This document shows, piece by piece, positions 43,008 to 52,054 of a DNA stretch of 64,000 bases. Made by a program: the position numbers and the translations under genes. The notes beneath the pieces were generated by a model, which did no database searches, was not told the DNA's origin, and saw only the letters and a list, made by a program, of their open reading frames with translations. Location: positions 1,612,967-1,676,966 of the forward strand of contig NZ_CM001555.1 in the NCBI RefSeq assembly GCF_000275865.1, read 5' to 3'. This stretch comes from Methanofollis liminatans DSM 4140. GTDB taxonomy: Archaea > Halobacteriota > Methanomicrobia > Methanomicrobiales > Methanofollaceae. How positions within the stretch are numbered: the first letter of the stretch is position 1; each line of letters starts with the position of its first letter.

Positions 43008-43298
43008 ATGTACCTGAAAGTCCACCATACACCACAGGGTGAGGTGGTGGCGGTCTGCGATGCCGACCTGCTCAACACCACCCTCAACCACGGCGACGTC
43101 CAGATCGCCATCACCGGGGCGTTTTACGGCACCGAGCAGGCGACCGAGGAGGAGATCCGCGCCGCCCTTAAAAATGCCAGCAATGCAAACCTCATGGGGA
43201 AGAAGGCGACCGGGGTCGCCATCGCCATGGGACTGATCACCGAGAAGGGATGCCTGTCTGTCGGCGGCGTCCCGCATGCGATCATCATCACCGTCTGA
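43008..43298 (+). CDS. DUF424 protein
   Basis: The product is 96 residues. MYLKVHHTPQGEVVAVCD and a central NLMGKKATGVAIAMGLI are typical of DUF424, a small conserved archaeal family with a structure but no function. It lies two bases upstream of nmd3, an association common in archaea, which may link it to ribosome maturation or translation. A T-run at about 42977-42983 separates it from the preceding gene. Confidence 0.85.
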   Translation: MYLKVHHTPQGEVVAVCDADLLNTTLNHGDVQIAITGAFYGTEQATEEEIRAALKNASNANLMGKKATGVAIAMGLITEKGCLSVGGVPHAIIITV

Positions 43299-43300
43299 TC

Positions 43301-44341
43301 ATGGAAATCCTCAGGAGCGTCTGCCCGCGATGCGGCAAACCCTCGGCCGGGCTCTGCAACGAGTGCCGGGCGGCCGAGACAGAATGGTTCACCTGCGACC
43401 CGAGAGTGGAGACGATCTACTGCCCGGTCTGCGACTCGCGCAAACAGGGGAAGACCTGGAGCGACACCACCGTCGATAGGGCGGCCCTGCTCCAGGAGCT
43501 GGCGTATTCGGCGCTCCACTTCCACCCGGACGTCAGGCGCCCGGAGGCGCAGTTCACCTTCAGGGAGACGAGCCCGAACCGGACGGCCGTCACCGCGGAG
43601 GTCCGCGGCCTGCTCTACGGGGTCGAGGTCTCGGGCGAGTGCAGCACGAAGATCGTCTGGATAAAAGAGCAGTGCGACCGGTGCAACCGGATCAGCGGCG
43701 GGTATTACGAAGGGATCATCCAGGTGCGGGCGACCGACCGGCGGCCCTCGACGCGCGAGATCGACCGGGCGGCCCGGATCACCGAGGAACTCGAGACCTC
43801 CCTCCAGGAGGCGGGCGAACGGCTCGCCTTTGTCTCGAAGGTCGAGGCGACGAGGGACGGGCTGGATATCGTGGTCGGCTCGAACCATATGGGCCAGCTC
43901 CTCGCGAGCCAGATCTCCGGCGCCCTCGGCGGCCGTCTCTCAACCCACCCGAAACTGGTGGGGGAGAAGGACGGAAAGAAACTCTACCGGATCACCTTCC
44001 TGGTCCGCCTGCCGCGCTACCAGCGCGGGGACGTCGTCCTCAGCCGCGGCCGGTACCTTGAGGTGCGCTCGGCGACCCAGGGGCAGGCGCAGGTCTTCGA
44101 CCTGCAGGACGGTTCGAACCGGATCGTCAGGGAGGACGAGATCGAACGGCTTGTCGGGAATGTCGGCGATGCCGAGAGCGCCCTCGTCGCTTATCTCTAC
44201 GACGACGTCCTAGGCATCCTGGACCCGCGGACGCAAGGAGCCGTGGAGTGCCGGGCGCTGCCCTGGCTCCACCCCGAAGAGGGCGGGACGGTCCTCGTGA
44301 TCAGGGACGGCGAGACCGGACAGTTCGTGCTCGTCGGGTGA
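43301..44341 (+). CDS. Archaeal NMD3-like ribosome biogenesis protein
   Basis: The product is 346 residues. The N-terminus has repeated zinc-binding pairs (CPRCGKPSAGLCNEC, then YCPVCDS, then CDRCNR near 128), as in NMD3. The body follows the archaeal NMD3 fold without the eukaryotic export extensions. In archaea it should bind the large subunit. The stop is separated by two bases from the taw2-like gene. Confidence 0.88.
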   Translation: MEILRSVCPRCGKPSAGLCNECRAAETEWFTCDPRVETIYCPVCDSRKQGKTWSDTTVDRAALLQELAYSALHFHPDVRRPEAQFTFRETSPNRTAVTAEVRGLLYGVEVSGECSTKIVWIKEQCDRCNRISGGYYEGIIQVRATDRRPSTREIDRAARITEELETSLQEAGERLAFVSKVEATRDGLDIVVGSNHMGQLLASQISGALGGRLSTHPKLVGEKDGKKLYRITFLVRLPRYQRGDVVLSRGRYLEVRSATQGQAQVFDLQDGSNRIVREDEIERLVGNVGDAESALVAYLYDDVLGILDPRTQGAVECRALPWLHPEEGGTVLVIRDGETGQFVLVG

Positions 44342-44343
44342 GC

Positions 44344-45213
44344 ATGCGGGTGCGGAGAGTCGGAAAAGAGGCGCTCGCGGCAGCGGTGCGCGAGCCGTGG
44401 GCCGATCCCTCCCGCAGGCCGTATGTCGAGGGGGAGACCGCCTGGGTGCCGGTGCGCGATGGGTATCCCTGCGACGATGACCTCCCTGAGCGGCGGCCGT
44501 ACGGCGGCCGACCCTTCCAGATGATCGGCGACACGGCTGTGGTGCGCGGCCGGCGGCCGACCGCGGAGGAAGTGGCGGCGATCCTCGCATGGCGGCGGCC
44601 GGCCTGCGTGCTGTACCTCGCGGCGATCGAGGGCGTCCGACGCCTGCCCGCGGTGGAGACGCTCTACGGCGAGGCTCACCCGGTCTGCCACCACGAGAAC
44701 GGACTTTGTTACCGGCTCAACCCGGCCGAGGTGATGTATGCGGCCGGGAACCTGGAGGAGCGGGCCTTGATGGGCAGGACAGCGCAGGAGGGCGAGCGGG
44801 TGGCCGACATGTTCGCCGGAATCGGCTACTTCACGCTGCCGATGGCGGCGGCCGGGGCGAATGTGCATGCGATGGAGATAAACCCGGTCTCGTTCGGCTA
44901 CCTCGCAGAGAATATCGAGGCGAACGGGCTTACCGGGAGGGTCAGGGCGGAGTGCGGCGACTGCCGACGCCTGCTCGCCGGCACCTACGACCGGATCGTG
45001 ATGGGGCATTTCGACGCCGTTGCGTTTCTCTCCGAAGCCCTCGCCCATGCGCGGGGGGGAACCGTCATCCACCTCCACGCCCTCGGGGACGTTGCGGACG
45101 CGGCCCGGGTTTCGGCTGAATCGACCGGTTTCAAGGTCAGAATCGCCACCCGCAAAGTAAAGAAATATGGGCCGCATATATGGCATATCGTACACGACAT
45201 GGTGCTCTCATGA
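44344..45213 (+). CDS. tRNA wybutosine-type aminocarboxypropyltransferase (Taw2/Trm5 family)
   Basis: The product is 289 residues. HENGLCYRLNPAEVMYAAG and NLEERALMGR lead into DMFAGIGYFTLPMAAAG, the SAM-binding loop of the Trm5/Taw2 superfamily. RIVMGHFDAVAFLSEAL resembles the Taw2 variant of the motif rather than the Trm5 one. Taw2 transfers the aminocarboxypropyl group to 4-demethylwyosine in tRNA-Phe. The Trm5 assignment remains possible. Last four bases overlap coaBC. Confidence 0.8.
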   Translation: MRVRRVGKEALAAAVREPWADPSRRPYVEGETAWVPVRDGYPCDDDLPERRPYGGRPFQMIGDTAVVRGRRPTAEEVAAILAWRRPACVLYLAAIEGVRRLPAVETLYGEAHPVCHHENGLCYRLNPAEVMYAAGNLEERALMGRTAQEGERVADMFAGIGYFTLPMAAAGANVHAMEINPVSFGYLAENIEANGLTGRVRAECGDCRRLLAGTYDRIVMGHFDAVAFLSEALAHARGGTVIHLHALGDVADAARVSAESTGFKVRIATRKVKKYGPHIWHIVHDMVLS

Positions 45214-46343
45214 CCGGCGGCGGAAAACTCGAAGGGAAAACGATTGTTCTGGGCGTTACCGGCAGCATTGCGGCGGTCGAGACGGTGCGGCTCGCCCACG
45301 AGCTGCGGCGGCGCGGCGCCGTCGTCCAGGCAGTGATGACGGCGGCGGCCTGCGGGATCGTCCACCCGGACGCCCTCACCTATGCGACAGGCAGGGAGGC
45401 GATCGTCCGCTGCACCGGCATGGTGGAGCACGTCCTCTACTGCGGGGAGGGGGGCCAGGCCGACCTGCTGCTCGTCGCACCCTGCACGGCGAACACCATC
45501 GGGAAGATCGCCTGCGGGATCGACGATACGCCGGTCACGACATTTGCGACGACGGCGCTCGGCCGCGGGATGCCGGTGGTGGTGGCGCCGGCGATGCACG
45601 AGAGCATGTACCGCCATCAGGGCGTCGCCGCAAACCTCGACCGCCTGCGGGCCTGGGGCATCGATATCGTCCCGCCGCGGATCGAGGAGGGGCGGGCGAA
45701 GATCGCCAGGATCGAGGATATCGTCCTCCACGCCGAACGTGCCCTCTCGGGTCGGCCCCTTGCCGGAAAACGGGTGCTGATCACGAGCGGCGCCTGCGCC
45801 GAGGCGGTGGACGACGTCCGGGTGCTCACCACCCGCTCGACCGGACAGATGGGCCGCGCCCTGGCCCTCGAGGCGTTCAGGCTCGGGGCCGAGGTAACGG
45901 TCGTCCACGCGGGCCGGTTCCCGTGCGTGCGGAATGTGCATGCCGAAACGGCAGGGGAGATGATGGAGGCCGTCCTTCAAGAGGCGCCGGCGGCGGACAT
46001 CTATATCTCGGCGGCGGCGATCTCGGACTTTTTGCCCGAACGGGCAGAGGGAAAGATCCCGAGCGGGGCGGGGCGGACGATCCGCCTCGAACCGCTTCCG
46101 AAGGTGCTGGACGCCGTCCTCGATGTTTTTGCCGGAACGGCGGTCGCCTTCAAACTCGGCTGGGACGAGGAGGCGCGGGCGCGCTCGATGCTGGCCTCGG
46201 GCGTCGCCATGGTGGTGACGAATGCGCCGCCGGCGATGGGCGCCCCCGGGGGGGAGTTTGTGATTATGACGGGGGAAAGCAGCGAACAGGTGAGCGGGAC
46301 GAAGGAGGAGGTGGCAGCGGCGATATGGTCCGCACTGCTGTAG
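45210..46343 (+). CDS. coaBC: Phosphopantothenoylcysteine decarboxylase/phosphopantothenate-cysteine ligase
   Basis: The product is 377 residues from ATG 45210, which overlaps the preceding stop; an ATG at 45180 lies upstream. The N-terminal CoaC flavoprotein half has VTGSIAAVETVRLAHEL and PAMHESMY (PxMxxxM motif). The C-terminal CoaB half has ITSGACAEAVDDVRVLTTRS, then AVAFKLGWDEE. The protein makes 4'-phosphopantetheine from phosphopantothenate and cysteine. The next two genes supply phosphopantothenate, so the CoA branch is an operon. Confidence 0.93.
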   Translation: MTGGGKLEGKTIVLGVTGSIAAVETVRLAHELRRRGAVVQAVMTAAACGIVHPDALTYATGREAIVRCTGMVEHVLYCGEGGQADLLLVAPCTANTIGKIACGIDDTPVTTFATTALGRGMPVVVAPAMHESMYRHQGVAANLDRLRAWGIDIVPPRIEEGRAKIARIEDIVLHAERALSGRPLAGKRVLITSGACAEAVDDVRVLTTRSTGQMGRALALEAFRLGAEVTVVHAGRFPCVRNVHAETAGEMMEAVLQEAPAADIYISAAAISDFLPERAEGKIPSGAGRTIRLEPLPKVLDAVLDVFAGTAVAFKLGWDEEARARSMLASGVAMVVTNAPPAMGAPGGEFVIMTGESSEQVSGTKEEVAAAIWSALL

Positions 46344-47185
46344 CGTTCTCGCCCGGGCACATCTCAGGCTACTTCATGAAAGTAGCCGGGGAGAGCCCGG
46401 CGACGACCGGGAGCCTCGGGGCCGGGATCGTCATCGAGGAGGGAGTCGTGGCCTCGGTCTCGACATCTGATGTGACCGAAGTCGTGGTCGGCCGGAACGA
46501 CGAGAAAGGGACGGTGCTCTCCGAGACGGCGGGGTCGCCGCCGGTGGAGTACGCCCTGGAACGTCTTGGCGTGAACGCCCGCGTGGAGACACGGTGCAGC
46601 CTCCCGATCGGGGCCGGGTTCGGGCTCTCGGCCGCGGCCCTGCTCGCCTCGATCACGGCGGTCGACGCCCTCTTCGACCTCGGCATGGACCGCCGGGAGA
46701 TTGCGGCCCTCGCCCACGAGGCCGAGGTGGTGCACAGCACCGGCCTCGGGGACGTCGCCGCCTGCCAGGGCGGCGGGATCGTCTGCCGGACGACGCCCGG
46801 GCCCGAAGGGGAGATCAGGCGGTTTTACCCCGAGGAGGCGATCTGGGCGGTCTCGTTCGGGCCGCTCCCGACGCCCGAGGTGATTGGGTCGCAGGCGCAG
46901 ATCGAGCGGATCGCCGCAGCCTTTCCCGAGGGGTGCCCCTCAGACCTCCCTGAATTTTTCAGGCTCTCCCGTGCATTTGCCGGCCGGAGCGGGCTTGTCC
47001 CCCCGGAGGTCGGGGCGGTGCTCGCCGCCTGCGACGCCGCCGGGGTGCGGGCGAGCATGACGATGCTCGGGCGGGGGGCTTTTGCCGCCGGTGACGGTGC
47101 TGAGGAGGTCTTCTCCCGGTTTGCCCCGCCCATTCCCCTGCACATCGCCCGCGAGGGGTTCAGGCTGCTGGAGGTGCGGGCGTGA
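46325..47185 (+). CDS. Pantoate kinase (GHMP family)
   Basis: The product is 286 residues. FSPGHISGYF at the start and LPIGAGFGLSAAALLAS in the middle fit the archaeal pantoate kinase, with STGLGDVAACQGGG as another family segment. It phosphorylates pantoate to 4-phosphopantoate. It starts 19 bases inside coaBC and overlaps the next gene by four bases. Confidence 0.9.
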   Translation: MVRTAVAFSPGHISGYFMKVAGESPATTGSLGAGIVIEEGVVASVSTSDVTEVVVGRNDEKGTVLSETAGSPPVEYALERLGVNARVETRCSLPIGAGFGLSAAALLASITAVDALFDLGMDRREIAALAHEAEVVHSTGLGDVAACQGGGIVCRTTPGPEGEIRRFYPEEAIWAVSFGPLPTPEVIGSQAQIERIAAAFPEGCPSDLPEFFRLSRAFAGRSGLVPPEVGAVLAACDAAGVRASMTMLGRGAFAAGDGAEEVFSRFAPPIPLHIAREGFRLLEVRA

Positions 47186-47922
47186 TCCCTGAGGACCACC
47201 CGCGCTATGCTGCCCTGGTGGTGCGGGAGCGCCTGGCCGATGCGATGCGGGCCGGGATCGTGGCGCCCGAGGGGCTGATCGCCCAGGGGCGCGGCGAGGC
47301 CTTCGACTACCTGCTCGGCGAGCGGACGACGGCGAGCGCCGCCCGGGCCGAGGTGGACGCCGCCGCGATGCTGCTCGCCGCACGGCGCCCGGTGATCTCG
47401 GTGAACGGGAACACCGCCGCCCTCTCCGCCCACCAGCTCGCCGACCTGCAGGAGGCGAGCGGGGCCCTGGTGGAGGTGAACCTCTTCCACCGGACCGAGG
47501 AGCGGATGCAGCGGATCACGGCCCTCCTGGAGGAGCACGGCGTGGACGTCCTTTCCGGCGTCCCGGAGCGGCTCATCCCCCTCTCCCACGACCGCGCCCT
47601 CTGCCTGCCCGACGGGATCGGCGCCGCCGATCTGGTGCTCGTCCCGCTCGAGGACGGGGATAGGTGCGCCGCCCTGCGGCAGATGGGAAAGGCGGTGATC
47701 GCCGTCGACCTAAACCCGCTCTCCAGGACGGCGCAGACGGCGACCCTGCCGGTGATCGACGAGGTGCGGCGGGCGGTGCCGGCGATCACCGCCGCCTGCC
47801 GGACGATGACGCCTGCCGCGGCGCGGGAGCGTGCATGCGGCGTGGACGGGAAGAGATACCTGAAAGAGGCGATCGCCGCGATCGCCGCACGGCTGGAGGA
47901 GATGGGGCATGCTCTGGAGTGA
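47182..47922 (+). CDS. 4-phosphopantoate-beta-alanine ligase (phosphopantothenate synthetase)
   Basis: The product is 246 residues of the archaeal DUF137 family. Identifying stretches are RPVISVNGNTAALSAHQL, VEVNLFHRTEER and LVPLEDGDRCAALRQMGK, then AVDLNPLSRTAQTA. It joins 4-phosphopantoate and beta-alanine with ATP. GTG start overlaps the pantoate kinase stop. It ends 14 bases inside the RFC-like gene. Confidence 0.93.
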   Translation: MIPEDHPRYAALVVRERLADAMRAGIVAPEGLIAQGRGEAFDYLLGERTTASAARAEVDAAAMLLAARRPVISVNGNTAALSAHQLADLQEASGALVEVNLFHRTEERMQRITALLEEHGVDVLSGVPERLIPLSHDRALCLPDGIGAADLVLVPLEDGDRCAALRQMGKAVIAVDLNPLSRTAQTATLPVIDEVRRAVPAITAACRTMTPAAARERACGVDGKRYLKEAIAAIAARLEEMGHALE

Positions 47923-48907
47923 GAAATACCGGCCGTCGACCCTGGAGGGCGTCCTCGGCCAGGAAGAGGCGGTGCGGGTGCTCTCGTCCTTTGCGGAGAG
48001 CGGGAACGTCCCGCACCTGCTGATCGTCGGGCCGACCGGGACCGGGAAGAGCATCGCCGTCGAGGCGCTCGCCCGGACGCTGTACGGTGCCAACTGGCAG
48101 GAGAACACCACCGTTTTTCCTGCGGCCGACCTCTTCGAGCAGGGGAAGAAATACCTTGAAGCGGACGAGCGCTTCGGGCACATCTATAAGAAAGACGAGA
48201 GTTTCCTGACGAACTTCAAGTACCTGGTGAAGTGGTACGCCGCCATCAGGCCCCTCGACGCCGGTTTCAAACTGATGGTCTTCGAGGGGGCGTCGGCGAT
48301 CAGCCGCGAGGCCCAGCAGGGGCTGCGCCGGATCATGGAGCGCTACTCGGGGACCTGCCGGTTCGTCTTTCTCACCACGAACGGCAGCGCCATCATCCCG
48401 GCGATCGCCTCGCGCTGCCTGCCGATCACCTTCGTCCCGGTGGACGACGACCTGATCAGGCGGCGGCTCACCGCGATCCTGGAGGGCGAGGGCGTGGCGG
48501 CCGACCGGGTCTCCGCGGACGACCTCGACCTGATCGTGCCGGCGGCCGGGGGCGACCTGCGGCGGGCGACGATCCTGCTCCAGGTCTTCGCCGAGTCAAA
48601 GGGCCCGGTCGATCTTGCACAGACCACCTCGTCAGAGACCGAAACCGTCGCCGCCTCGGCTTTTGCGGCGCTGATGAGCGGGAACCCGGCGGCGGCGCGG
48701 CAGCGGGCCGAGTCCCTGCTCATCGACTACGGGCTCACCGGGCCCGAGGTGATCAGGGAACTTGCGAAGGCGGCCGAGCGGGAGTACAACGATCCCAGGA
48801 TCGCCGTCGCCCTTGCCGACGCCGACCTGGTGATCAGGCGGGGCTCGAACGAATTCATTCAGATCAACGCCCTGCTGGCGAGGATCAGCCAGGAGGTTTT
48901 TTCATGA
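47909..48907 (+). CDS. RFC small-subunit-like AAA+ protein with altered Walker B
   Basis: The product is 332 residues. YRPSTLEGVLGQEEAV and Walker A GPTGTGKS (41-48) are standard for RFC small subunits, and the SRC arginine-finger motif is at 168-170. Where canonical subunits have LDEAD, this one has VFEGASA (about residues 124-130), so the Asp/Glu pair that activates water is missing. RLE-type helix RRIMERYSGTCRFVFLTTN follows. It may be a non-hydrolysing clamp-loader subunit or an RFC-like loader with another clamp. The operon with coaBC genes and a methyltransferase gives no hint. Confidence 0.85.
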   Translation: MLWSEKYRPSTLEGVLGQEEAVRVLSSFAESGNVPHLLIVGPTGTGKSIAVEALARTLYGANWQENTTVFPAADLFEQGKKYLEADERFGHIYKKDESFLTNFKYLVKWYAAIRPLDAGFKLMVFEGASAISREAQQGLRRIMERYSGTCRFVFLTTNGSAIIPAIASRCLPITFVPVDDDLIRRRLTAILEGEGVAADRVSADDLDLIVPAAGGDLRRATILLQVFAESKGPVDLAQTTSSETETVAASAFAALMSGNPAAARQRAESLLIDYGLTGPEVIRELAKAAEREYNDPRIAVALADADLVIRRGSNEFIQINALLARISQEVFS

Positions 48908-49629
48908 AGCGTAACCTCGAGAAGATACGCCAGCACTACGACCATGTTGCCGGGGTCTATGATTCCCGGTACGGCGGGAGCGTGGGGAACCGGTACCACG
49001 GCCATATCAGGGATCACGTGATGCGGTGCCTCCCGCCGGGGGGCGACCTGCTCGATCTCGGCTGCGGGACCGGGCTGTTTATGGCCCATTACCTCTCCAA
49101 CGGCGGGACGGCGGTGGGACTGGACCTCTCGTATGCGATGGTGCATGCGGCGCGGTTCCAGAACGGGCTCGATCATGTGATGGCCGGAACGGCGGATCGG
49201 CTGCCGTTCAAGGACGAGTCGTTCGACGCCGTCTCCAGCATCCTGGCCTTCAGCTACGTGCCTGACCCGGCGGCGATGCTCGCCGAGGTCAACCGCGTGC
49301 TGCGGCCGGGCGGGCGGGTGGCGATCTGCACCCTGGGCCGCAACGTCTTCACCTCGGCGCTGCCGGCGGTCTACCGCCTGGGGGAGCGGGTGCACTGGCG
49401 CCGGATCGGGGTCGGGGATTTCGGGGAGCACTACTATACCGAGGAGGAGATGGAGGAACTCTTCGCGGCCGCCGGGTTCGTGGAGACGAAAGTGAACCGG
49501 TGCTCGTTCGCCCACGTGAACCTCTCCAGACCCATCTTCGACCTGGCGCAGCGGGCCGAGCCCCTGGTGGAGCGCCGGTGCCCGTACCTCGCCTTCAATA
49601 TCTGTGCGAGCGGAAAAAAAGAGCGATAG
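48904..49629 (+). CDS. Class I SAM-dependent methyltransferase
   Basis: The product is 241 residues. DLLDLGCGTGLFMAHYL is motif I, VGLDLSYAMVHAA motif II, ADRLPFKDESFDAVSS motif IV and RVLRPGGRVAICTL motif VI of UbiE-like methyltransferases. The substrate is unknown. It starts with a four-base overlap behind the RFC-like gene and ends seven bases before a convergent gene. Confidence 0.88.
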   Translation: MKRNLEKIRQHYDHVAGVYDSRYGGSVGNRYHGHIRDHVMRCLPPGGDLLDLGCGTGLFMAHYLSNGGTAVGLDLSYAMVHAARFQNGLDHVMAGTADRLPFKDESFDAVSSILAFSYVPDPAAMLAEVNRVLRPGGRVAICTLGRNVFTSALPAVYRLGERVHWRRIGVGDFGEHYYTEEEMEELFAAAGFVETKVNRCSFAHVNLSRPIFDLAQRAEPLVERRCPYLAFNICASGKKER

Positions 49630-49636
49630 TGCGGCT

Positions 49637-50965
49637 CTACTCCGGGGTGCGGAGCCGCTCGAGTATCCGTTTTTTCTTTGCCACGGCGGCGTCGGCCGCC
49701 TGTTCGACCCGTTTTTTCATCTCGTCGAAGTCGCGGGGTTCGGTGTCGACCACTTTTTTCACCGGGGTGTAGGCCGATTCCCTGAACCGCGGCTGGAAGT
49801 CGCATTCTTTTCCGCCGGAGAGGAGGACCGATGCCGCCGGCCCCTCCTCGACGTAGCCGATTCTCTCTATGGGGACGCCGGCGCCGCGGATGATGGTCTT
49901 GACCTCGTCCACGTATTCAGGCGGGACGACGATGAGCAGGGCGTCGAGGGAAACGCCGAGGTAATCGATCTCGAGGGCGTCGAGCATGGCAAGCACCCGC
50001 GGCTCGACGAGTGAGCGGAGGTGTGCCTCGTCGATGACGATCCGGCAGTCGGCGGTCTCGGCCATCTCGTAGACGTCGCCGCGGAGCCCGCCGTTGGTGA
50101 CGTCGGTCATCGTGTGGATGTGGCGGAGGACCGGGCTCTTGAGGAGGGCCTCGGCGGCCCTGAGGAAGTGGAGGTTGATCGTCTCCTCGACGACCTCGGG
50201 GTAGCCGAAGTAGAGGGCGGTGGTGGCGATGGTGCCCCCGCCGGCGCCGGCGGTCATGAGGATGATGTCGCCGGGGCGGGTCTCTTTTCTGGCGGTGAGG
50301 TAGTCGGCGACGCCGACGGCGCCGACGCACCCGGTCATGCGGTCGCCAAGCACCATGTCGCCGCCGATGCGTAAGGTGGAGCCGGTGACCAGGGGGACGC
50401 CCATCGCTTCGGCGACGACGGCGATCCCGGCGGTGTAGTCGAAGATCTTCGCCACGTCGCCGTCGTCGGCGACATGGATGTCGGAGAGGAGGGCGACGGG
50501 TGCTGCGCCCATCACATAGACGTCGCGCAGGGTGGCCCGTGTGACATGGAACCCTGCAAGGAAGGGGAAGTCCGAGAGGCGGGAGTGCATGCCGTCGACG
50601 GTGGTGATGATGTACTGCCCGCCGGCCTGGACGGCGCCGGCGTCGTCCATCTCGTCGACGCCGACGGCGGCGGCGGCCTTGCCGATGATCCGCGGGAACT
50701 GGCGGTGGGCGAAGAAGTCGCCTTTGCCCCGGGAACCGACGCCGAACTCGCCCATCGTGACCCCGGCACGTTCGTAGGCGAAGAGGTCGCCCTCAAGCCC
50801 GGAGGTGTTTTTTACTTCCTGCACGACGGCGCGGGCGAATTCCTGTGCATATTCGTCTGAGACCCGCCTCTTGATGGTGGTGATCTCGTGTGTGAGGGCA
50901 CTGACGATCTCGTCCTCGCCCCTGCCCGCGGCAAATGCCCGGCGGACAAATCCCTCGATATCCAT
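49637..50965 (-). CDS. AIR-synthase-related (PurM-superfamily) protein
   Basis: The product is 442 residues. After an N-terminal helical part of about 85 residues, it shows the PurM fold: TTVDGMHSRLSDFPF (metal/ATP site), GDMVLGDRMTGCVGAVGVA, and HTMTDVTNGGLRGDVYEM, the glycine-rich ATP-binding stretch. HypE, ThiL and SelD share the fold. Methanogen members with this long N-terminus are usually annotated only as AIR-synthase related. A C-terminal tail of basic helices (KKRVEQAADAAVAKKKRILE) is unusual. No function is assigned. Confidence 0.82.
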   Translation of the reverse strand: MDIEGFVRRAFAAGRGEDEIVSALTHEITTIKRRVSDEYAQEFARAVVQEVKNTSGLEGDLFAYERAGVTMGEFGVGSRGKGDFFAHRQFPRIIGKAAAAVGVDEMDDAGAVQAGGQYIITTVDGMHSRLSDFPFLAGFHVTRATLRDVYVMGAAPVALLSDIHVADDGDVAKIFDYTAGIAVVAEAMGVPLVTGSTLRIGGDMVLGDRMTGCVGAVGVADYLTARKETRPGDIILMTAGAGGGTIATTALYFGYPEVVEETINLHFLRAAEALLKSPVLRHIHTMTDVTNGGLRGDVYEMAETADCRIVIDEAHLRSLVEPRVLAMLDALEIDYLGVSLDALLIVVPPEYVDEVKTIIRGAGVPIERIGYVEEGPAASVLLSGGKECDFQPRFRESAYTPVKKVVDTEPRDFDEMKKRVEQAADAAVAKKKRILERLRTPE

Positions 50966-51078
50966 AGATCAGGATCGACGGGAGGGGTGTTAAAGGCAGT
51001 GATGCGGGGGAAGGCGAAATGATGATGACGCCAAGAGGCGTTTCATCAGGTATGCCTGAGGCAAGGGAGGCGGGCGAG

Positions 51079-51312
51079 ATGAAGAGGTCGGCACTGACGG
51101 CAGTTCTCCGGGAGGAAGACGGGGTGTATGTATCCGAATGCCCTGAACTGGGTGTCGCTACCTGCGGGGATACGCCGGAGGAGGCGCTGGTGAATTTGAA
51201 GGAGGCTGTGGAGGTGTACCTGGAGAACGCAAAAGAACCCGGTCTCGATGGTAGAGGTGCCGGGGTCCGGGCAGAGGACGCCCCTGCGGACCGGCGCAAC
51301 ACGCTTGAATAA
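51079..51312 (+). CDS. HicB-like antitoxin
   Basis: The product is about 77 residues from ATG 51079, which has a GGCGGGCGAG site upstream. TAVLREEDGVYVSECPEL and TPEEALVNLKEAVEVYLE are the partial-RNase-H fold of HicB. No hicA gene follows, so it is an orphan or uses a distant partner. Confidence 0.75.
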   Translation: MKRSALTAVLREEDGVYVSECPELGVATCGDTPEEALVNLKEAVEVYLENAKEPGLDGRGAGVRAEDAPADRRNTLE

Positions 51313-51422
51313 GAAGTTGATAGGAGAGTGGTCTCCTCATGTGTCAACAAATCTTTGAGGACCGTGAGGAGGATGGCGGGCGGTGATGCGGGAGAGGCCG
51401 ACGCCGTCTCCTCCCCGTAATT

Positions 51423-51454
51423 CATATATGGATACACATACATACACCGCCACA
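51423..51454 (+). promoter_or_regulatory. TATA box of the vapB gene
   Basis: The box catatatg at 51423-51430 is 27 bases from ATG 51454, giving a leaderless start. Confidence 0.5.
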
Positions 51455-51681
51455 TGGCGACAAGGACGATCTCCATCACCGATGAAGCCTACGACCTCCT
51501 GAAAGGGCTGAAGCGATCGGAGAGGGATAGTTTCTCCGATGTGATCCTCCGCCACTACCCCAGGAAGAGAAGATCGTCCGAGGTGCTGAAGGAGATCGGG
51601 GAGTGTGATGAACTGGCCAGCAGCATCGAGCGGGCATCGAAGGAGATGCGGGGGGCTCGATTGAGAGAGGTCGACCTCTGA
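51454..51681 (+). CDS. vapB: VapB-type antitoxin (DUF217-like)
   Basis: The product is 75 residues. [20 protein letters not shown] and [14 protein letters not shown] match archaeal VapB antitoxins of the UPF0330/DUF217 type, with an N-terminal DNA-binding strand and a C-terminal toxin-binding helix. The final A of its stop codon is the first base of the next gene's ATG, the usual vapBC coupling, but that vapC is broken. Confidence 0.85.
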   Translation: MATRTISITDEAYDLLKGLKRSERDSFSDVILRHYPRKRRSSEVLKEIGECDELASSIERASKEMRGARLREVDL

Positions 51682-51827
51682 TGCCAGTCGCCGACACCTA
51701 TTTTTCTGATGCGGCGGAGGCCGGGGGCGATCGAACTCTCCACCTCGTACGAGGAGCAGGATATCGCCCTCAGCACGACGGTGTCCGATCACCAGGGACG
51801 AGCATTTCTCTTCGGTCCGGGGGCTGA
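51681..51827 (+). pseudogene. Frameshifted vapC remnant
   Basis: The ATG is where a VapC PIN toxin should begin. The frame starts MPVADTYF, the usual PIN opening with its first Asp, but after the T5 run at 51701-51705 it leaves the homologous frame and stops at 51827. In the +1 frame the homology continues as LMRRRPGAIELSTSYEEQD and IALSTT (to about 51782). Removing one T would join the two. Beyond that no PIN sequence is recognisable, so the 3' part is also lost. The toxin is inactive unless frameshifting occurs. Confidence 0.75.
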
Positions 51828-52054
51828 AGGTCGTCGGGTACTGATGAACGGCGAGGGCGTATGTGCGACAGCGCCTGCCGCGTCGCACATCCTGGAGCAT
51901 GACCGGAACTCCCTGTGTACGTTTGGGGCAGAGGGTTGTTTTCGATCCGTGAACTGGGTATTCATGGTGCGTGAACTGCCTGTCCACCATCCCCGGAGGG
52001 GGCGGGGATCTCTCGATCATAACCTAGATATTGGATACCTCCGTATACCATAGT

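Noticed and set aside
51337..52020. 227-codon minus-strand frame opposite vapB
   Set aside because: It is antisense to vapB and the vapC remnant and has no recognisable domain.
51709..52053. Protein-coding gene in the +1 frame behind vapB
   Set aside because: Only its first 25 codons resemble VapC; the ATG is internal and the rest has no similarity, so it is treated as part of a vapC remnant.
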